A DNA stretch of 16,935 nt from an uncultured Prevotellaceae bacterium (GTDB lineage Bacteria; Bacteroidota; Bacteroidia; Bacteroidales; Bacteroidaceae). The stretch covers positions 1-16,935 of the forward strand of contig CALCEL010000070.1 in assembly GCA_937900485.1 (NCBI GenBank), in the 5' to 3' direction. How positions within the stretch are numbered: position 1 is the first letter of the stretch; each line of letters starts with the position of its first letter. A model generated the notes under the pieces. The model made no database searches and was not told where the DNA came from. It was given only the letters and a program-made list of their open reading frames with translations. Positions 1 to 7,698 of this stretch are shown here, piece after piece. The translations under genes and the position numbers were made by a program.

Positions 1-1784
1 CAAACAAAAACATTCAGCCACTTGCAGACTTCGATTGGGATTCATTCGAGAATGACGGTGTCGTAGCAAGCGACAAAGAAGCACAGGCAAAGGCTTATGA
101 GTCAACTTTAAACAACGTTAATGACAATGAGGTTATCGACGGTGTTGTTACAAACATCAACGACCGTGAGGTTGTCGTTAACATTGGTTACAAGAGCGAC
201 GGTATCATTGCTCGCAATGAGTTCCGTTACAACTCAGACCTGAAGGTAGGTGACACTGTAGAGGTGTACATCGAGAGTCAGGAGGACAAGAAGGGACAAC
301 TCGTTCTTTCTCACAAGAAGGCTCGTCAGGCTCGTTCTTGGGATCGCGTTAACGCAGCTCTTGACAACAACGAGATTGTTAAGGGATTCGTTAAGTGTCG
401 TACTAAGGGTGGTATGATTGTTGACGTATTCGGTACTGAGGCATTCCTTCCAGGCTCACAGATTGACGTTAAGCCAATCCGCGACTACGACACATTCGTT
501 GGTAAGACAATGGAGTTCAAAATCGTTAAGATTAACCAGGAGTTCAGAAATGTCGTTGTCAGCCACAAGGCTCTCATCGAGGCTGAGCTGGAGCAGCAGA
601 AGAAGGAGATTATCTCTAAGCTCGAGAAGGGCCAGATCCTCGAGGGTACTGTCAAGAACATCACTTCATACGGTGTATTCATCGACCTCGGTGGTGTTGA
701 CGGTCTCATCCACATCACAGACCTCTCTTGGGGCCGTGTAAGCGATCCACATGAGATTGTTAAGCTCGATGAGAAGCTTAACGTCGTAATCCTCGATTTC
801 GATGATGAGAAGAAGCGTATCGCTCTCGGTCTCAAGCAGCTCACTCCACATCCATGGGATGCTCTTGACGCTAACCTCAAGATTGGCGACAAAGTTAAGG
901 GTAAGGTTGTCGTTATGGCTGACTACGGTGCATTCATCGAGATCGCACCAGGCGTTGAGGGCCTCATCCACGTATCCGAGATGAGCTGGAGTGCTCACCT
1001 CCACTCTGCACAGGACTTCATGAAGGTCGGTGACGAGGTAGAGGCAGTTATTCTGACTCTCGACCGTGAGGAGCGTAAGATGTCTCTCGGTATCAAGCAG
1101 CTCAAGGAGGATCCATGGGAGAATATCGAAGTTAAGTATCCTGTTGGCTCTAACCACACAGCTAAGGTTCGCAACTTCACCAACTTCGGTGTATTCGTTG
1201 AGGTTGAGGAAGGTGTTGACGGACTCATCCACATCTCTGACCTCTCTTGGACTAAGAAGGTTAAGCATCCATCAGAGTTCACACAGATCGGCGCTCCAAT
1301 CGAGGTTCAGGTTCTTGACATCGACAAGGAGAACAGACGTCTCTCTCTCGGTCACAAGCAGCTCGAGGAGAACCCATGGGACAAGTTCGAGGACACATTC
1401 ACTCAGGACAGCGTTCACGAGGGTAAGATCATCGAGGTTCTTGACAAAGGCGCTGTTATCGCTCTCGAAGGCGGTGTTGAGGGATTCGCTACTCCAAAGC
1501 ACCTCGTTAAGGAGGACGGCTCACAGGCACAGCTCGGCGAGACTCTTGAGTTCAAGGTAATCGAGTTCAACAAGGACGCTAAGCGTATCATCTTGTCTCA
1601 CTCTCGTATCTTCGAGGATGTGGCTCGCGCTGAGGCTAAGGCAGCTAAGAAGGCAAGCCGCACAACTAAGGAGACTCGTTCTGCTAAGGAGGCTACTCCA
1701 CAGATTAAGAACGTCGCTGCTTCTACTACTCTTGGTGACCTCGATGCTCTCGCAGCTCTCAAGAGCAAGATGGAGGAGAAATAA
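1..1784 (+). CDS. rpsA: 30S ribosomal protein S1 (5' end outside the window)
   Basis: Ribosomal protein S1 binds mRNA on the 30S subunit and helps initiation. The reading frame is open from nt 3 to the TAA at 1782-1784, giving 593 visible residues; only about ten N-terminal residues seem to be missing, and the GTG at 264 is internal. Six S1 (OB-fold) repeats are visible, starting near visible residues 41, 122, 207, 295, 379 and 470. Repeats 3-5 are the best conserved, each with a version of GVDGLIHISDLSW. Repeats 1 and 6 are more divergent, as is usual for S1. The last ~55 residues form a Lys/Ala-rich basic tail. Codon use is strongly biased (GGT, GTT, CTC, AAG), unlike the genes to the right, which fits very high expression. 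rnz follows after 14 nt with no visible promoter, so the two are probably co-transcribed. Identification is secure from repeat order and sequence. Confidence 0.97.
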   Translation, partial: NKNIQPLADFDWDSFENDGVVASDKEAQAKAYESTLNNVNDNEVIDGVVTNINDREVVVNIGYKSDGIIARNEFRYNSDLKVGDTVEVYIESQEDKKGQLVLSHKKARQARSWDRVNAALDNNEIVKGFVKCRTKGGMIVDVFGTEAFLPGSQIDVKPIRDYDTFVGKTMEFKIVKINQEFRNVVVSHKALIEAELEQQKKEIISKLEKGQILEGTVKNITSYGVFIDLGGVDGLIHITDLSWGRVSDPHEIVKLDEKLNVVILDFDDEKKRIALGLKQLTPHPWDALDANLKIGDKVKGKVVVMADYGAFIEIAPGVEGLIHVSEMSWSAHLHSAQDFMKVGDEVEAVILTLDREERKMSLGIKQLKEDPWENIEVKYPVGSNHTAKVRNFTNFGVFVEVEEGVDGLIHISDLSWTKKVKHPSEFTQIGAPIEVQVLDIDKENRRLSLGHKQLEENPWDKFEDTFTQDSVHEGKIIEVLDKGAVIALEGGVEGFATPKHLVKEDGSQAQLGETLEFKVIEFNKDAKRIILSHSRIFEDVARAEAKAAKKASRTTKETRSAKEATPQIKNVAASTTLGDLDALAALKSKMEEK

Positions 1785-1798
1785 TCTCACAGTTTATT

Positions 1799-2713
1799 TT
1801 GGAAAAATTCGAAATAACAATACTAGGATGCGGAGCGGCTTTGCCGACTCCGCATCATTTTTGTTCCTCTCAGGTGGTTAACATCAGAGAGAAACTGTTC
1901 ATGATTGACTGTGCGGAAGGCGTACAGACTCAACTGCGTCGTAGCCGACTGCATTTCAACCGCATCAATAACATATTCATCTCTCATCTGCACGGCGACC
2001 ACTGCCTGGGACTGATAGGACTGATATCCACATTCGCACTACTCGGACGTACCGCCACTTTAGATATATGGGGGCCTGCTCCTCTCATCGACGTCTTCCA
2101 GCCACAGATATCGTTCTTTTGTAATAACCTAACATATAAGGTCAACCTACATGAGATTGACACGAAAAGTCGTGAAGTCATCTACGAGGACCGCACTGTC
2201 ACAGTGGAGACCATACCTCTGAAACACCGTATGCCTTGCTGCGGTTTCTTATTCAGAGAGAAGAAATTAATGAGACATATTCGACGTGACGTGATCAACG
2301 CATATAACATTCCGACATGCTACATCAATAACATCAAGGCGGGAATGGACTACACGCTGCCTGACGGTGAGGTGATACCTAACGAGAGTATGACGACACC
2401 TGCCGATCCGGTGAGAAGCTACGCCTACTGCTCCGACACCATGTTCAAACCATCGAACGCGGAGCAACTGACAGACGTCACACTACTCTACCATGAGTCC
2501 ACATTCATGGAGAAAGATAAGGTGCTGAGCAAGAAGACATACCATTCCACTACCGTCGAGGCTGCGGAGATGGCTAAGCTGGCAAACGCCGGTCAACTGA
2601 TGATTGGACATTTCTCGGCGCGATATGAAGACGAGAACTTACTGCTGGAAGAATGCAGACATGTCTTCCCTGACACTATCCTCGCGAACGAGAATCTCAA
2701 GATATCTATCTAA
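1799..2713 (+). CDS. rnz: Ribonuclease Z (tRNA 3' endonuclease)
   Basis: Zinc-dependent metallo-beta-lactamase-fold endonuclease that trims the 3' trailer of tRNA precursors in the cytoplasm. The protein is 304 aa, the usual length for short-form RNase Z. Metal-site signatures are present: HLHGDH at residues 63-68, DCAEGVQ near 37-43, an Asp in the YCSDT segment (D213), and the late GHFSARY segment with its His at 271. The start is chosen as TTG at 1799 because the resulting N-terminus (MEKFEITILGCG) matches the family start. The first in-frame ATG, at 1902, would remove the first beta strands. No ATG or purine-rich ribosome-binding site precedes the TTG. It lies 14 nt after the rpsA stop, which suggests read-through or coupled translation. 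ElaC-like phosphodiesterase is the same family, so function is fairly certain. Confidence 0.94.
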   Translation: MEKFEITILGCGAALPTPHHFCSSQVVNIREKLFMIDCAEGVQTQLRRSRLHFNRINNIFISHLHGDHCLGLIGLISTFALLGRTATLDIWGPAPLIDVFQPQISFFCNNLTYKVNLHEIDTKSREVIYEDRTVTVETIPLKHRMPCCGFLFREKKLMRHIRRDVINAYNIPTCYINNIKAGMDYTLPDGEVIPNESMTTPADPVRSYAYCSDTMFKPSNAEQLTDVTLLYHESTFMEKDKVLSKKTYHSTTVEAAEMAKLANAGQLMIGHFSARYEDENLLLEECRHVFPDTILANENLKISI

Positions 2714-2824
2714 CGTTAGAACAACACTCTTAAGGAAAGCATATCAGCACAGAATAAATAACTGACACGGAAATATCCTACCGCAGGCTCGATGTCATAT
2801 CACATGACGCTATGCTGTGACACA

Positions 2825-2881
2825 GAAAAAGCCGCCGTTGAATCTCCTGCAATTATAAAGACAGAGATACTACGACGGCTA
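2825..2881 (-). terminator. Rho-independent terminator of the CMD-cupin gene
   Basis: Read on the minus strand, AGCCGTCGT (from 2880) pairs with ACGGCGGCT (ending 2830) with one mismatch. An inner ATCTC/GAGAT stem extends the hairpin, and a run of five T (2830-2826) follows. It lies about 70-120 nt beyond the stop of the minus-strand gene that ends at 2949. On the plus strand no T-run follows, so it is unlikely to serve rnz. Confidence 0.75.
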
Positions 2882-2948
2882 ATCTGTTTATCTAATGCGA
2901 ATTGCCGAAACAACGAGAATAAGATAAAGACTTGTTAGGAAGAAGTCT

Positions 2949-4025
2949 TTATTTCAGTTTTGAGTAATACTCATCAGTCACTGGCTCAAGCCACTCATTA
3001 GACTCCTCACCGCCCATTGAGACATGGGTAGCCACATGTTGGAACCAGGAGTCTGCCTGTGCTCCGTGCCAATGTTTAACTTCCTCTGGTATCTCAATGA
3101 CATCACCAGCCTTGAGAGCTATCGGCTCCTTACCCCATTCCTGATACCATCCTCGTCCACTCACACAAATCAGGATTTGTCGTGCTCCATGATGGATATG
3201 CCAATTGTTTCTGCATCCAGGCTCAAATGTGACATTACTTGCGTGAAACACATTCTTATCGCCTGCACTCAGATTCTTAGGGCTGCACAAGGCGACGTGA
3301 CTGTCTCCGATAAAATATTTTGCGTAGTTGACGTTAGGAACACCCTTAGGCCAATCGCCAGCCACAGCGTCAGCGGCGTTGTCACACTGCGACAGACCAT
3401 AAGCGCTGAGATATGCGCATAACTCGTCAATCTGCTCCTTGGTGTTACCCATGTTAACCGCTCCCCTCTTATGAGCCTCGAACTGCGGAGTGACACCTTT
3501 CATAGACGCCAAAGCGGCAACGGTGACAATCTCCCTGTCGGAAGGAGACAACAAGTCACCGGCAAAGATGTCACCAAAGAGATGTGACTTGAGGTAATAA
3601 TCATTCTGTGGACAGAACTCAAAGTTATACGGACGACCGGACAACTTAGTCTGAATATCAGTACCCTGACTGAGGGCTAAAGAGGCATCATCCCATACAG
3701 CGGGACGTGTCCACGCCTTACCCTCATCATCATAAACACCATTGGACTTCCTCTCCTCGAGGACGTTTGACAAGACTCCTAACGCATTGAGGGAACGAGG
3801 AAAGCCTGTATAAGCATATAAATGAGACATTGCCTCCTTAATCTCGTTTATCGTCACTCCGTCATCCAAACACTTTTTTAACGAGTCTTTGAGACGAGTC
3901 ATGTCTCCCTGCGCCTCTAGACTGGCGATCACAGCGAGATTTATCTGGCGCTTTGTCAGGGTCTGAGCATTTAATCCTGCACACATAGTAATGAATGTTA
4001 TAAGAACAAAAAATAATCTGGACAT
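2949..4025 (-). CDS. Exported protein with two carboxymuconolactone decarboxylase-like domains and a C-terminal cupin
   Basis: A 358-aa protein with an apparent Sec signal peptide (hydrophobic residues 3-17, probable cleavage near NA|Q at 20/21), so periplasmic or secreted. Residues ~24-92 and ~140-212 look like two CMD/AhpD-type all-helical domains; the second carries the family signature SPSDREIVTVAALASM. Neither shows the CxxC pair of peroxidase-type AhpD, so thiol peroxidase activity is unlikely. Residues ~260-335 form a cupin: motif 1 has H276, H278 and Q283, where many cupins have Glu, and motif 2 has GDVIEIPEEVKHWHG with H318 and H320. Substrate and reaction are unknown; 'decarboxylase' is only the family name. 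It starts at ATG 4025, 38 nt after the AraC gene stop on the same strand, and probably forms an operon with it. Domain assignment is firm; function is not. Confidence 0.85.
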   Translation of the reverse strand: MSRLFFVLITFITMCAGLNAQTLTKRQINLAVIASLEAQGDMTRLKDSLKKCLDDGVTINEIKEAMSHLYAYTGFPRSLNALGVLSNVLEERKSNGVYDDEGKAWTRPAVWDDASLALSQGTDIQTKLSGRPYNFEFCPQNDYYLKSHLFGDIFAGDLLSPSDREIVTVAALASMKGVTPQFEAHKRGAVNMGNTKEQIDELCAYLSAYGLSQCDNAADAVAGDWPKGVPNVNYAKYFIGDSHVALCSPKNLSAGDKNVFHASNVTFEPGCRNNWHIHHGARQILICVSGRGWYQEWGKEPIALKAGDVIEIPEEVKHWHGAQADSWFQHVATHVSMGGEESNEWLEPVTDEYYSKLK

Positions 4026-4063
4026 AAGGTCATAATATTAATTGACAAAAGATTGTGTCGACA

Positions 4064-4954
4064 TCACATGGCCAAACGATACTCACTTGGTGTCTTTCCC
4101 GTACGTCTCTTGAAAAAACGTATGAAATGCTGAGGGTACTCAAAACCTAATCGCCGACTGACCTGTGTGATGTTCATCGTGTCGTCAGACAACAATTCTT
4201 TGGCGGCGTTCATCATATGCTCCGCAATGAAATCTTGCGCCGTGCGCCCCACTTCTGTTTTTATCAACTCTCCAAAGTAACCAACTGAATAGCAGCACTT
4301 GTCAGCGAAATACGCCACGGTAGGCATGCCCTCTGTCTCTGCCTTCTTGCTGATGTACTCTTTCAGGAGTGACTCGAATTTCTTTACCACTGAGTGGTTA
4401 ATCTCCTCACGGGTGATAAACTGACGGTCATAGAAACGCAGACAGTAATTGAGAAGAAGCTCGATATTACTGATTATCAACTCACGTGTATGCTTGTCTA
4501 TCGCATGGCGCATCTCCTGCTGAATCATGGACAACACGCCTCGGAAAATCTCCACCTCAGCCGACGACAGATGAAGAGCCTCATTACTGCTATAACCGAA
4601 GAACTCGTAACGCGACATTTGCCTGCCCAACTGTGTACGGGCAAGGAAGTCAGGATGGAAAACCAGAGCCGTCCACTTTGGCGACACCACATCCGGATTA
4701 GGAGAGACATGAACGACCTGACCCGGAGCGAAAGACGTGACAGTCATCTCGTCAAAATCATATTTCGTCCTGCCGTAGGAGATATTACATCCTTTGTTCT
4801 CCTTCAAGAACAACGCATACAGGCCATAGTGCAGGTCACACTCCTCTATCGTCACCGGACTGTCAAAACGGGCTACACTCACCAACGGGTGTAAAGTCTC
4901 AAAGCCGTGCAGGTCATTGAATTGCTGTATAGAGTCCAAATAAATATCCTTCAT
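4064..4954 (-). CDS. AraC-family transcriptional regulator
   Basis: A 296-aa regulator with an N-terminal sensing domain (residues ~25-130, beta-rich, including YDFDEMTVTSFAPGQ) and a C-terminal AraC/XylS DNA-binding domain. The two helix-turn-helix units lie near residues 213-232 and 262-284, and the second contains the usual FEYPQHFIRFFKRRTGKTPSEYR signature in two parts. The start is placed at ATG 4954 rather than the in-frame TTG at 4987, which would lie only ten bases past the predicted -7 box. It is likely co-transcribed with the downstream CMD-cupin gene, its probable target or partner. It lies 88 nt after the stop of the DXS-like gene on the same strand. The ligand cannot be inferred. 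Confidence 0.92.
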   Translation of the reverse strand: MKDIYLDSIQQFNDLHGFETLHPLVSVARFDSPVTIEECDLHYGLYALFLKENKGCNISYGRTKYDFDEMTVTSFAPGQVVHVSPNPDVVSPKWTALVFHPDFLARTQLGRQMSRYEFFGYSSNEALHLSSAEVEIFRGVLSMIQQEMRHAIDKHTRELIISNIELLLNYCLRFYDRQFITREEINHSVVKKFESLLKEYISKKAETEGMPTVAYFADKCCYSVGYFGELIKTEVGRTAQDFIAEHMMNAAKELLSDDTMNITQVSRRLGFEYPQHFIRFFKRRTGKTPSEYRLAM

Positions 4955-4996
4955 AGACAATATTATTAAAAAGGTTTGCTGAGGCAAAACATACCG

Positions 4997-5027
4997 CTAA
5001 TATACAATAAATCCGCCAACCAGCAAA
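4997..5027 (-). promoter_or_regulatory. Bacteroidota-type promoter of the AraC/CMD-cupin unit
   Basis: On the minus strand, TTTG (5027-5024) is followed after exactly 19 nt by TATATTAG (5004-4997), against the consensus TTTG-N19-TAnnTTTG, with one mismatch in the -7 box. CG follows the -7 box, as in most promoters of this window. The predicted transcript begins near 4990, some 35 nt before the ATG. Confidence 0.65.
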
Positions 5028-5042
5028 CCCGATTTCATAATA

Positions 5043-6803
5043 TCATAAGATACTCAACACGTCAGCGACTATCTGGTCGTCCTGTAGTCTATTATCAGAC
5101 AAGAGCTTTTGTGTGTCGTAACGGTCATACAGGTCTTTCTTGATTCCACACACAAGAACTTTCATGTCTGACACTGAGTAGAAGTCAGCGACACGCTGTC
5201 CGAATCCTCCGTCCTTACAACCATCCTCCAAGGTAACAACTACCTTATGTGATGCCTTGAGAGACTCCAGCAGCTCAGTATCCACGGCATTGAGGTACCT
5301 CGGATTGATAAGAGTAGCGTTGACTCCCTTCTCCTTGAGCAGACTCACCACGTTCTCTCCTTTCTGGAAGAAACTGCCGGCAGCGATGACAGCCACCTGC
5401 GAACCCTCACTCATAACCTTAAACTTAGGCTCATAAGAGTATTCCGTGTCAACAGGAGAATCTGTGTGTATGACGCCATTGCTTGGAATACGTAACGCCA
5501 CAGGTTTCTGTTCTTGTATTACAGCCCACTTGAGCATGGCGAAGTATTCCTCACATGATGTCGGTGCGAGGTACAAGAGATTTGGTATGCTCGTCAGCAT
5601 TGGGATGTCGAACAGACAGATATGTGTTATGTCATTCATGGAGTTCACACCACCCCATGCCACGTTGATGACCGCCGGATTGGAGTTCACGCACAGGTCT
5701 TGTGCTATCTGGTCGTACGTGCGCTGGATAAATGTTGAGTAAACAGTCCATACAGGACGCAAACCACCCTTCGCCATTCCGCTAATCATGGCACATGCCT
5801 GCTCTTCAGCGATACCCACATCGACATGCTGCTTACCAGCCTGCTCTCTCTTATGTTGAGTGAAACCCGCAGCCATAGGAGTGCCGGCAGTCACTGCAAT
5901 CAGCGTTGGGTCATCCTTCATCTCCTTGAGCATCCAGTCACTGAAGAGCTGCTCATAAGACTCATGAGAGCCGAAGTCAACAAGACTCTTACCCGTCTCC
6001 ATATCGAACGGCATACTGAAATGCCATGGCTCCTTGTTCTCTGTGGCTGGAGCATATCCGTGTCCTTTCTCTGTATGTATATGAAGAACTGTAGGCTTGT
6101 CAGTTCCCTTCACACTTCTGAAAAGCTCCACGAGCTTCTCCACGTCATTGCCGTCCTCCAGATACTTATACTCAAATCCCCATGACTTAAACCAGTTACA
6201 CTCCGCCTGTCCGTTAGTCTCACGTAACAGACGCAGGTTCTTATATATACCGCCGTGATTCTCCGCAATACTCATCTCGTTGTCGTTAACGATAATGATG
6301 ATGCCTGTTCCCAACTCACTGGCCTCATCGAGTCCTTCAAAAGCCTCACCGCCAGACAACGAACCGTCACCGATTACAACGACGATGTTCTCATCAGACC
6401 CCTTGATGTCACGTGCTTTCTGCAAACCCGTAGCCAGTGATATTGACGTGCTTGTATGACCTACCTCAAAGTTGTCATACACAGGACTCTCTGCTGGTGA
6501 GGAATAACCGCTGATAGCGTCCATGTCATTCACATCTCCGAGAAAGCCATTGGCACGTCCTGTCAGGACCTTATGAGGATAAGACTGGTGACTAACATCG
6601 AACACCAGCTTGTCTTTCGGAGTGTCAAACACAAAATGCAACGCCACGGTAGCCTCAACAATACCGAGGTTAGGTCCGACATGGCCTCCATGCTTACTAA
6701 CACGGTTAAGCACAGCCTCACGTGTCTCTTTAGCGACAGCCTTCAGTGTCGCGATATCCATAACCCTTAAATCTGCGGGTGACTGAATCTTTTCTATATA
6801 CAT
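5043..6803 (-). CDS. Short 1-deoxy-D-xylulose-5-phosphate synthase-like enzyme
   Basis: A thiamine-diphosphate enzyme of the DXS/transketolase family. DXS condenses pyruvate and glyceraldehyde 3-phosphate to DXP for isoprenoid and cofactor synthesis. It has 586 aa against about 620-640 for standard DXS. ThDP/Mg motifs are clear: GDGSLSGGEAFEG from 145 and NDNEMSIAEN from 173. Conserved DXS catalytic positions appear retained: H41 (GGH), E333 (GIAEEQ), Y363 (RTYDQ), H394 (THICLFD) and R438 (ALRIP). Two features are atypical. The ~45-residue linker after the NDNEMS segment is nearly absent (190-205), and the usual DGPTHxGxFD block reads NDITHICLFD. The segment order is DXS-like, and the N-terminal region resembles the GPNLG class. 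It could be the organism's only DXS or a paralogue with another acyl acceptor, so I withhold a gene symbol. ATG 6803 lies 29 nt downstream of a -7 box. Confidence 0.85.
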   Translation of the reverse strand: MYIEKIQSPADLRVMDIATLKAVAKETREAVLNRVSKHGGHVGPNLGIVEATVALHFVFDTPKDKLVFDVSHQSYPHKVLTGRANGFLGDVNDMDAISGYSSPAESPVYDNFEVGHTSTSISLATGLQKARDIKGSDENIVVVIGDGSLSGGEAFEGLDEASELGTGIIIIVNDNEMSIAENHGGIYKNLRLLRETNGQAECNWFKSWGFEYKYLEDGNDVEKLVELFRSVKGTDKPTVLHIHTEKGHGYAPATENKEPWHFSMPFDMETGKSLVDFGSHESYEQLFSDWMLKEMKDDPTLIAVTAGTPMAAGFTQHKREQAGKQHVDVGIAEEQACAMISGMAKGGLRPVWTVYSTFIQRTYDQIAQDLCVNSNPAVINVAWGGVNSMNDITHICLFDIPMLTSIPNLLYLAPTSCEEYFAMLKWAVIQEQKPVALRIPSNGVIHTDSPVDTEYSYEPKFKVMSEGSQVAVIAAGSFFQKGENVVSLLKEKGVNATLINPRYLNAVDTELLESLKASHKVVVTLEDGCKDGGFGQRVADFYSVSDMKVLVCGIKKDLYDRYDTQKLLSDNRLQDDQIVADVLSIL

Positions 6804-6831
6804 ACTATCTATTTAACTTTTATTTACGGCG

Positions 6832-6839
6832 CAAAGATA
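6832..6839 (-). promoter_or_regulatory. -7 box of the DXS-like gene
   Basis: TATCTTTG on the minus strand (6839-6832), followed by CG, matches TAnnTTTG exactly. No TTTG is found 19 nt upstream. Predicted leader is about 20-25 nt before ATG 6803. Confidence 0.6.
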
Positions 6840-6966
6840 TGAAGTTGTGCACGTATGGCATGTAAATAAATCCTTGTTATAATAACCAATATTGCTGACG
6901 TTCATCCAAAAGACGAGTAACAGCGTCTCACATTCCTTGTAAGCCAGTCATACACCTATTATTATA

Positions 6967-7296
6967 TTAATAGAAACATTCCGAAGATTTACTACGGTAC
7001 TGCTGTGATGACATTCCCACGTGTCGCCTAAAGAATGTGCCGAAATGTGGCTGGTTGGCGAAGTTCAGACTATCCGCGATTTGTTTGATGCTCTTCGTGT
7101 TATCACGCAGCATAATCTTTGAAGTCTTAATAATCTCCTCATTGATTATCTCACTTGCTGTCTTTCCGGAGAGGCGCTTACATACGGACAAGAAGTATTT
7201 AGGAATGACATTCAGGGTCTTAGCGTAGCCATTCACACTGGTGAAGCTGACAGACGTGTCAGATACCATCTTAATAAATCTCTGAAACAGACTCTC
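6967..7296 (-). pseudogene. Remnant of an AraC-family regulator (C-terminal DNA-binding domain only)
   Basis: The minus strand encodes about 110 residues of an AraC-type DNA-binding domain ending at TAA 6967-6969. Both helix-turn-helix units are intact: one near YAKTLNVIPKYFLSVCKRLSG, the other near KSIKQIADSLNF followed by FGTFFRRHVGMSSQQYR. The match starts abruptly near nt 7296 at ESLFQRF, a point usually about 100 residues before the end of such regulators. Upstream, the frame stays open to 7497, but that part is antisense to the TolC remnant and has no AraC similarity. The whole sensor domain is lost and no credible start codon or promoter is visible, so I call it a fragment. It is unrelated in detail to the intact AraC gene at 4064-4954, so it is not a local duplicate of it. 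Confidence 0.75.
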
Positions 7297-7300
7297 GGCG

Positions 7301-7585
7301 GATGAGTATGAGGAAATCAGGGAGAGTCTGTGCGTGGACATAGAGAGCGCATGGTCTGAAATATTGCGCGCGTACAAACAACATGAGATATCACGCTCAG
7401 CCGTCACACAGACAGAGGAGAACCTGCGTATCATGACGGAGCAATACAAGGCGGGGACGACACACATCACGGACTTGCTCGACGCAGAGGCTCTCAACAG
7501 ACAGGCTCACGATGATGAGTCACAAGCCAAGGCTAGCTATCAGATAAAACTGAATGACTATAAGAGAAAGACCAATGAGATTTAG
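7301..7585 (+). pseudogene. Remnant of a TolC-type outer-membrane efflux protein (C-terminal end)
   Basis: The plus strand encodes about 94 residues matching the end of a TolC/OprM-family outer-membrane efflux protein: DEYEEIRESL, then AWSEILRAYKQHEIS, then TEENLRIMTEQYKAGTTHIT and DLLDAEALNRQA, ending NDYKRKTNEI at TAG 7583-7585. These correspond to the last coiled-coil helices of the tunnel domain. An intact family member has about 420-480 residues and a signal peptide, both missing here. In-frame reading upstream meets a stop at 7283-7285, and only an internal GTG (7334) could start translation. Partner genes of an efflux operon (HlyD-type adaptor and pump) do not follow. It meets the AraC remnant head to head at about 7296-7301. 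Confidence 0.78.
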
Positions 7586-7615
7586 ACGATAACAGCACAA
7601 TGGTTATATATAAAG

Positions 7616-7656
7616 AAGACACAGGAATCATATTTAAGGTATGATTCCTGTGTCTT
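7616..7656. terminator. Perfect 17-bp inverted repeat, likely bidirectional terminator
   Basis: AAGACACAGGAATCATA (7616-7632) and its exact complement (7640-7656) flank a 7-nt loop. The hairpin lies between the 3' ends of the plus-strand TolC remnant and the minus-strand manC. On the minus strand the stem ends in TCTTCTTTATATA, a weak U-rich tail. It is probably the manC terminator, and formerly also that of the efflux operon. Confidence 0.65.
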
Positions 7657-7698
7657 GCCATATCATCATTCCATAAAAAGTCTTACGACTCAGACGGA

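Noticed and set aside
664..1260. Near-repeated DNA around the GVDGLIHI segments of rpsA
   Set aside because: This is the expected internal S1-domain homology, not a mobile or regulatory repeat.
418..1560. Long open frames on other frames of rpsA
   Set aside because: They follow from the biased codon use and repeats of the S1 gene; their translations are Ser/Arg- or Leu-rich without domains.
4955..4987. TTG start for the AraC regulator adding 11 residues
   Set aside because: It would lie about 10 nt after the predicted -7 box, leaving almost no leader, and the ATG at 4954 gives a normal family start.
5043..6803. Alternative reading of the DXS-like gene as a plain transketolase or pyruvate dehydrogenase E1
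   Set aside because: The order of ThDP domains in one chain, the GGHVGPNLG start and the VGIAEEQ...STFIQRTYDQ segments match DXS better than either.
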